Assembly: GCA_903929065.1 (NCBI GenBank)
Contig: CAIYTJ010000198.1
Span: forward strand, 1-9,692
From: an uncultured Bacteroidales bacterium
GTDB lineage: Bacteria > Bacteroidota > Bacteroidia > Bacteroidales > Paludibacteraceae
Direction: 5' to 3'
Length of the DNA: 9,692 bases
The notes beneath the pieces were generated by a model. It was not told where the DNA came from. It ran no database searches and saw only the letters and a list, made by a program, of their open reading frames with translations. The translations under genes were made by a program, and so were the position numbers. Every line of letters starts with the position of its first letter. The first letter of the stretch is position 1. Positions 7,100 through 9,692 of this stretch are shown here, in pieces.

Positions 7100-7131
7100 C
7101 AAAGGTACAATTATTTGTTGAAATTAGCAAT
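7100..7131 (-). promoter_or_regulatory. Promoter of the DUF1599-DoxX-tpiA operon
   Basis: On the minus strand, TACCTTTG (7107-7100) matches the Bacteroidota -7 consensus TAnnTTTG. ATTG (7131-7128) lies 20 bases upstream, near the usual -33 TTTG position. Transcription would begin about 20 bases before the ATG at 7073. This placement supports the shorter DUF1599 protein. Confidence 0.65.
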
Positions 7132-7234
7132 CCATTGTGCAGTAATTTATTAACTTCCAAACTCTGAATTCGTTACTTTGAACATAAAAAACTTAAAACT
7201 AATTATCTTCCACAGTAAACACTGTTTTTTTTCC

Positions 7235-7242
7235 TATATTTG
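7235..7242 (+). promoter_or_regulatory. Candidate -7 box for the RlpA-like gene
   Basis: TATATTTG matches the Bacteroidota -7 consensus TAnnTTTG and lies 21 bases before the ATG at 7264. I see no convincing -33 TTTG at the expected distance. A short inverted repeat (ACAGT, 7212-7216; ACTGT, 7221-7225) with a T-tract occupies that area. Confidence 0.45.
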
Positions 7243-7263
7243 TAATAGAAACACTCCTGCGAT

Positions 7264-7737
7264 ATGAAGAAAATTTTATTACTCTGTTTATTTTTTTTGC
7301 TTATATTCAATAGCATAGCTTTTTCCCAGCAATTGGGAAATGCTACGTTTTACAGCAAAAAATTAAAAGGACATCACACTTCCGATGGAGGCAAATATCA
7401 TCCGGACAGTATGACTTGTGCACATTTGACATACCCTTTCGGTACGATTTTAAAAGTCAGGAATCTTAAAAACGGCAACGAAGTTATTGTAAAAGTAACC
7501 GATCGGGGACCTCATCAACGACGATTAATGATTGACCTTTCTTATTCAGCAGCCACACAACTTGATATTGTTCGTTATGGTATTGCCCGGGTTGAAATCA
7601 CCAAACTTGATTCAATGCCTTTAAACCGCTTGATTTTAGAACCAATTTTGGTTTCAATTTCAAAAATAAGACTTTCAGATCATTCTTCATGCAACCTATT
7701 ATCTCCCACACTTAGAATTCAGGGGAAATTATTCTAG
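7264..7737 (+). CDS. rlpA: RlpA-like septal lytic transglycosylase domain protein
   Basis: This 157-residue exported protein has a signal peptide at 1-21 (KK, a long L/F run, then AFS before QQ). The cysteine that a lipoprotein would need is absent. Residues 24-113 form a double-psi beta-barrel of the RlpA type: GNATFYSKKLKG, TCAHLTYPFGT with His54, VTDRGP with Asp80, and IDLS at 90-93. The His and Asp correspond to residues needed for cleaving naked glycan strands in Pseudomonas RlpA, so lytic activity in the cell wall is plausible. There is no SPOR domain for septal targeting. The last ~44 residues (LDSMPLNRLIL onward) resemble nothing I know and may be a lineage-specific tail or the result of a 3' frameshift. 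It is transcribed divergently from the DUF1599 operon. Confidence 0.85.
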   Translation: MKKILLLCLFFLLIFNSIAFSQQLGNATFYSKKLKGHHTSDGGKYHPDSMTCAHLTYPFGTILKVRNLKNGNEVIVKVTDRGPHQRRLMIDLSYSAATQLDIVRYGIARVEITKLDSMPLNRLILEPILVSISKIRLSDHSSCNLLSPTLRIQGKLF

Positions 7738-7740
7738 TTC

Positions 7741-7752
7741 GCAAACGTTTGC
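7741..7752. promoter_or_regulatory. LacI/PurR-type operator palindrome
   Basis: GCAAACGTTTGC is a perfect 12-base palindrome with the central CG typical of LacI/GalR-family operators, and it closely matches the core of the PurR box. It begins four bases after the RlpA-like stop codon and ends 106 bases before the glycosidase start. It is about 55 bases upstream of the glycosidase -7 box. The regulator gene is not in the window. Confidence 0.6.
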
Positions 7753-7789
7753 AATTCTTTCCATTTAAGCGTCAGTAAATAAAAATTTA

Positions 7790-7805
7790 AAATGAAATTT
7801 CATTT
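7790..7805. promoter_or_regulatory. 16-bp perfect palindrome in the glycosidase promoter
   Basis: AAATGAAATTTCATTT reads identically on both strands. It lies in the spacer immediately before the candidate -7 box, where a bound protein would block or assist polymerase. It is flanked by AGTAAAT (7774-7780) and ATTTACT (7802-7808), which form a second, wider inverted pair. Confidence 0.45.
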
Positions 7806-7807
7806 AC

Positions 7808-7815
7808 TATTTTTG
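7808..7815 (+). promoter_or_regulatory. Candidate -7 box for the glycosidase gene
   Basis: TATTTTTG matches TAnnTTTG. A weak TTTA at 7786-7789 sits near the expected -33 distance. Transcription would start near 7820, about 40 bases before the ATG at 7859 and inside the 11-bp inverted repeat. Confidence 0.5.
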
Positions 7816-7846
7816 TACAGTAAATTAATTGTATAAATTTACTGTA
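7816..7846. promoter_or_regulatory. 11-bp perfect inverted repeat at the glycosidase transcription start
   Basis: TACAGTAAATT (7816-7826) and AATTTACTGTA (7836-7846) are exact reverse complements separated by nine bases. The arms begin right after the -7 box, so this could be an operator covering the start site or a stem-loop in the leader RNA. The core AGTAAAT also occurs at 7774-7780 and, reversed, at 7802-7808. Confidence 0.55.
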
Positions 7847-7858
7847 ATTTAAAAGTCA

Positions 7859-9595
7859 ATGAAGAAATTTGTCAAAATTTTATTTATAACAATTCCTTTC
7901 ATGGCCAATTCGCAATCGTTCAACTATCTACTCCAAGAAGAAAAGTTTCAAAATTTGCCTTTTGGAGCCATAAAACCCGAAGGTTGGATTAAAACACAAA
8001 TGCAGGCTGATTTAAATGGCTTTGTCGGAAATCTGGATAAATTGGTACCAGAGCTTATTAATGATCCGATTTATGCTGAACGGTTGCACAAACACAGCAA
8101 ACTAAAAGACCTTGGAAACATGAAACAAGGTGATGCTGAAGGTGATGAACAATACAAATGGTGGAATTCAGAAACGCAATCGAACTGGCATGATGGTTAT
8201 ATTCGCAATGTATTGTTGTTGAACGATTTGAGCCGCATGGAAAATATAAAACAATATATCAGTCGCATTCTTTCCACGCAGGATCTTGACGGGTATCTTG
8301 GAATTTATGATTCGGATTTACGTTATAAATTCACTTCTGAAAATGGCGAATTGTGGTCAAAAACGACTCTTTATCGTGGTTTATTGGCTTATTATGAATT
8401 TACTCACGATCAAAAAGTTTGGAACGCATTGGTTTGGGCAGTGGATAATGTAATGAATACTTATCCGGTTGAAAATTCAAATCCGTTTTTTGCAGGTACA
8501 CAGTTTTCGGGTGGAGTAGCTCATGGACTGACATTTACCGACATCTGCGAGAAAATGTATCAATTGACTAAAGATGAAAAATATAGGAGATATGCACTTT
8601 TTTTGTATAAAAACTTCTCGGAAAATTATTCTTCCGAAAAAGATATTCAGCTATCGAGTATTTTAGATAAAAGTTATCGTTTACAATGTCATGGCGTTCA
8701 CACCTTTGAACATTTGCGCCCACTTATTTTAGCCGCTTTCAGCACCAAAAATGACACACTGAAAAATGCGCTGAAAATTTACCTGGATCGGATACAAAAT
8801 GCAACTACCATTGCCGGTGCTCCGATTGGCGACGAATGGATAGCCGGTAGAAATGCCGATGAAACCAACACCGGCTACGAATATTGTTCCATTCACGAAC
8901 TGACGGATAGTTATTGCCTTCTTTTGCAAAAAACAGGTGATAACCGTGTGGCTGATAAAATTGAAAATACATTTTTCAATGCAGCACAAGGTGCCAGAAA
9001 TCCCTTACATTCTTGCATTGCCTATTTAAAAACCGACAATTCGTACGAAATGCTCGGAACAAAAAACGGTGAAATTGAACCGGATAGAAAGCAAACGCGT
9101 TATAAATATTCACCTGCTCATCAGGATGTTGCAGTGTGTTGTAATCCAAATGCCGGACGAATTACACCTTATTATGTTCAGAATATGTGGATGAAAGAAG
9201 GTGAAAATACATTGGTTGCAACGCTTTTGGGACCGTGTTCGTTGAATACAAAACTCAATAATTCAACCATTCAGATTCAGGAAATTACTGATTATCCGTA
9301 TGCTAATAAAATTAATTTTAGAATTTCAGTGGAAAAACCAACAGCATTCACATTGAAAATCAGAAAACCGGGTTGGGCACTAAAAGTAAATTGTAATACT
9401 TCTCATTCCATTGAAAATGAATACATTGTGATAAATAAAACATTTAAAACCGGTGAGGAAATTACGCTGAGTTTTGAGACACAAATTGAAAAACAAGTTG
9501 ATGCAAAAAATGAGGTTTATTTCAGATATGGCGCTTTGTTGTATGCTTATCAAATTCCAGCTAAAGAAGGAATTTATTATGCCGCAGCCTTGTAA
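7859..9595 (+). CDS. GH127-like (DUF1680) beta-L-arabinofuranosidase-type glycosidase, probably 3'-truncated
   Basis: This 578-residue protein begins with a short signal-like segment (1-19, MKKFVKILFITIPFMANSQ) and is probably exported. The rest fits the (alpha/alpha)6-barrel of GH127/DUF1680. Likely zinc ligands are Glu341 and Cys343 (YEYC) with Cys427-Cys428 (AVCCNPNAGR); in the Bifidobacterium enzyme HypBA1 the first of the paired cysteines is the nucleophile. Glu326 (GDEW) is at about the right distance for the acid/base. A C-terminal beta-sandwich follows, including LKIRKPGWA and EVYFRYGALLYAY. The protein stops about 17 residues after that block, whereas relatives I know of continue further. 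The sequence also changes character here, so the end is probably not native. Substrate cannot be read from sequence; L-arabinofuranosides or related plant sugars are likely. Upstream operators suggest sugar-responsive control. Confidence 0.8.
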   Translation: MKKFVKILFITIPFMANSQSFNYLLQEEKFQNLPFGAIKPEGWIKTQMQADLNGFVGNLDKLVPELINDPIYAERLHKHSKLKDLGNMKQGDAEGDEQYKWWNSETQSNWHDGYIRNVLLLNDLSRMENIKQYISRILSTQDLDGYLGIYDSDLRYKFTSENGELWSKTTLYRGLLAYYEFTHDQKVWNALVWAVDNVMNTYPVENSNPFFAGTQFSGGVAHGLTFTDICEKMYQLTKDEKYRRYALFLYKNFSENYSSEKDIQLSSILDKSYRLQCHGVHTFEHLRPLILAAFSTKNDTLKNALKIYLDRIQNATTIAGAPIGDEWIAGRNADETNTGYEYCSIHELTDSYCLLLQKTGDNRVADKIENTFFNAAQGARNPLHSCIAYLKTDNSYEMLGTKNGEIEPDRKQTRYKYSPAHQDVAVCCNPNAGRITPYYVQNMWMKEGENTLVATLLGPCSLNTKLNNSTIQIQEITDYPYANKINFRISVEKPTAFTLKIRKPGWALKVNCNTSHSIENEYIVINKTFKTGEEITLSFETQIEKQVDAKNEVYFRYGALLYAYQIPAKEGIYYAAAL

Positions 9596-9692
9596 GTTCA
9601 AAAGCCTAGCGCTGAAAGCCTTCCAAAGCCAAATGGGCAAGCAAGCTGATGACTCTGGCGTCTTCTCCGACCGTGGTTCTCAGTTCGAATTC
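9579..9692. other. Foreign-looking sequence at the right edge
   Basis: By hand count, bases 9596-9692 are about half G+C, while the 100 bases before 9581 are about 29%. The third plus frame is open from an ATG at 9579 to the window end (begins MPQPCKFKSLALKAFQ). One minus frame is also open from the edge (EFELRTTVGEDARVISLLAH onward) to a TAG. I recognise neither product. The segment could be a chimeric join, the edge of an inserted element, or a frameshifted end of the glycosidase gene. The break seems to fall near 9575-9596. Confidence 0.4.

Noticed and set aside
7074..7160. Longer DUF1599 start at 7160
   Set aside because: It would place the promoter box (7100-7107) inside the coding sequence, and the added residues do not fit the family.
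7212..7232. ACAGT-AAAC-ACTGT hairpin followed by a T-tract, like an intrinsic terminator
   Set aside because: The stem is only five base pairs and lies between divergent genes, so no plus-strand transcript is expected to end there. It might be an operator half-pair instead.
9687..9692. EcoRI site (GAATTC) at the exact right edge, suggesting a cloning boundary
   Set aside because: Other GAATTC sites occur inside the window (for example near 1168 and 8164), so a complete-digest fragment is excluded. A partial digest or chance both remain possible, so the site is not evidence on its own.
1..9692. CRISPR array, tRNA, rRNA, insertion sequence or phage genes
   Set aside because: No regularly spaced direct repeats, cloverleaf-like or ribosomal RNA sequences, transposase motifs or phage proteins were seen on either strand.

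Overview
The window looks like chromosomal DNA of a Bacteroidota member, most likely of the order Bacteroidales. Four things point there: AT-rich coding sequence, start codons without strong Shine-Dalgarno sites, promoters of the TAnnTTTG type, and a minus-strand gene run (DUF1599 protein, DoxX-like membrane protein, tpiA) that I recall from Bacteroides and relatives. Most proteins are ordinary housekeeping or envelope proteins.

Layout. At the left edge is the C-terminal end of an A-type flavoprotein (1-298). A degenerate stem-loop repeat follows, then a plus-strand run: a DUF2721 membrane protein (376-777), glutamine-dependent NAD+ synthetase nadE (801-2702) and an MscS-type channel (2799-3857). 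A 21-bp inverted repeat lies between nadE and the channel gene, and its left arm supplies the last four codons and the stop of nadE. The channel gene converges on a YciO-type member of the Sua5/YciO/YrdC family (3859-4467, minus), with one base between the stop codons. A second, unrelated repeat fills the 134 bases between that gene and tpiA (4602-5357, minus), and it appears to carry the yciO promoter. Upstream of tpiA, in the same operon, are a DoxX/MauE-like membrane protein with a cysteine-poor thioredoxin-like tail (5386-6507) and a two-repeat DUF1599 protein (6528-7073) with a good Bacteroidota promoter. Divergent from these is an RlpA-like double-psi beta-barrel protein (7264-7737). A regulatory stretch then leads into a secreted GH127-like (DUF1680) glycosidase (7859-9595). 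That stretch holds a perfect LacI/PurR-type palindrome, a 16-bp palindrome, an 11-bp inverted repeat and a candidate promoter.

How the genes relate. The minus-strand operon joins a glycolytic enzyme to two poorly characterised proteins. The glycosidase looks like a separately controlled carbohydrate gene, probably repressed or activated by a LacI-family regulator encoded elsewhere. No SusC/SusD pair, transposase, phage gene, tRNA, rRNA or CRISPR array was seen.

I do not see a clear new multi-gene system. The items most worth a second look are: the foreign-looking last ~110 bases, where the glycosidase appears to be cut short; the symmetric elements upstream of the glycosidase; the two repeat families that supply a stop codon and a promoter; and the internally duplicated DUF1599 protein in a conserved operon with tpiA.
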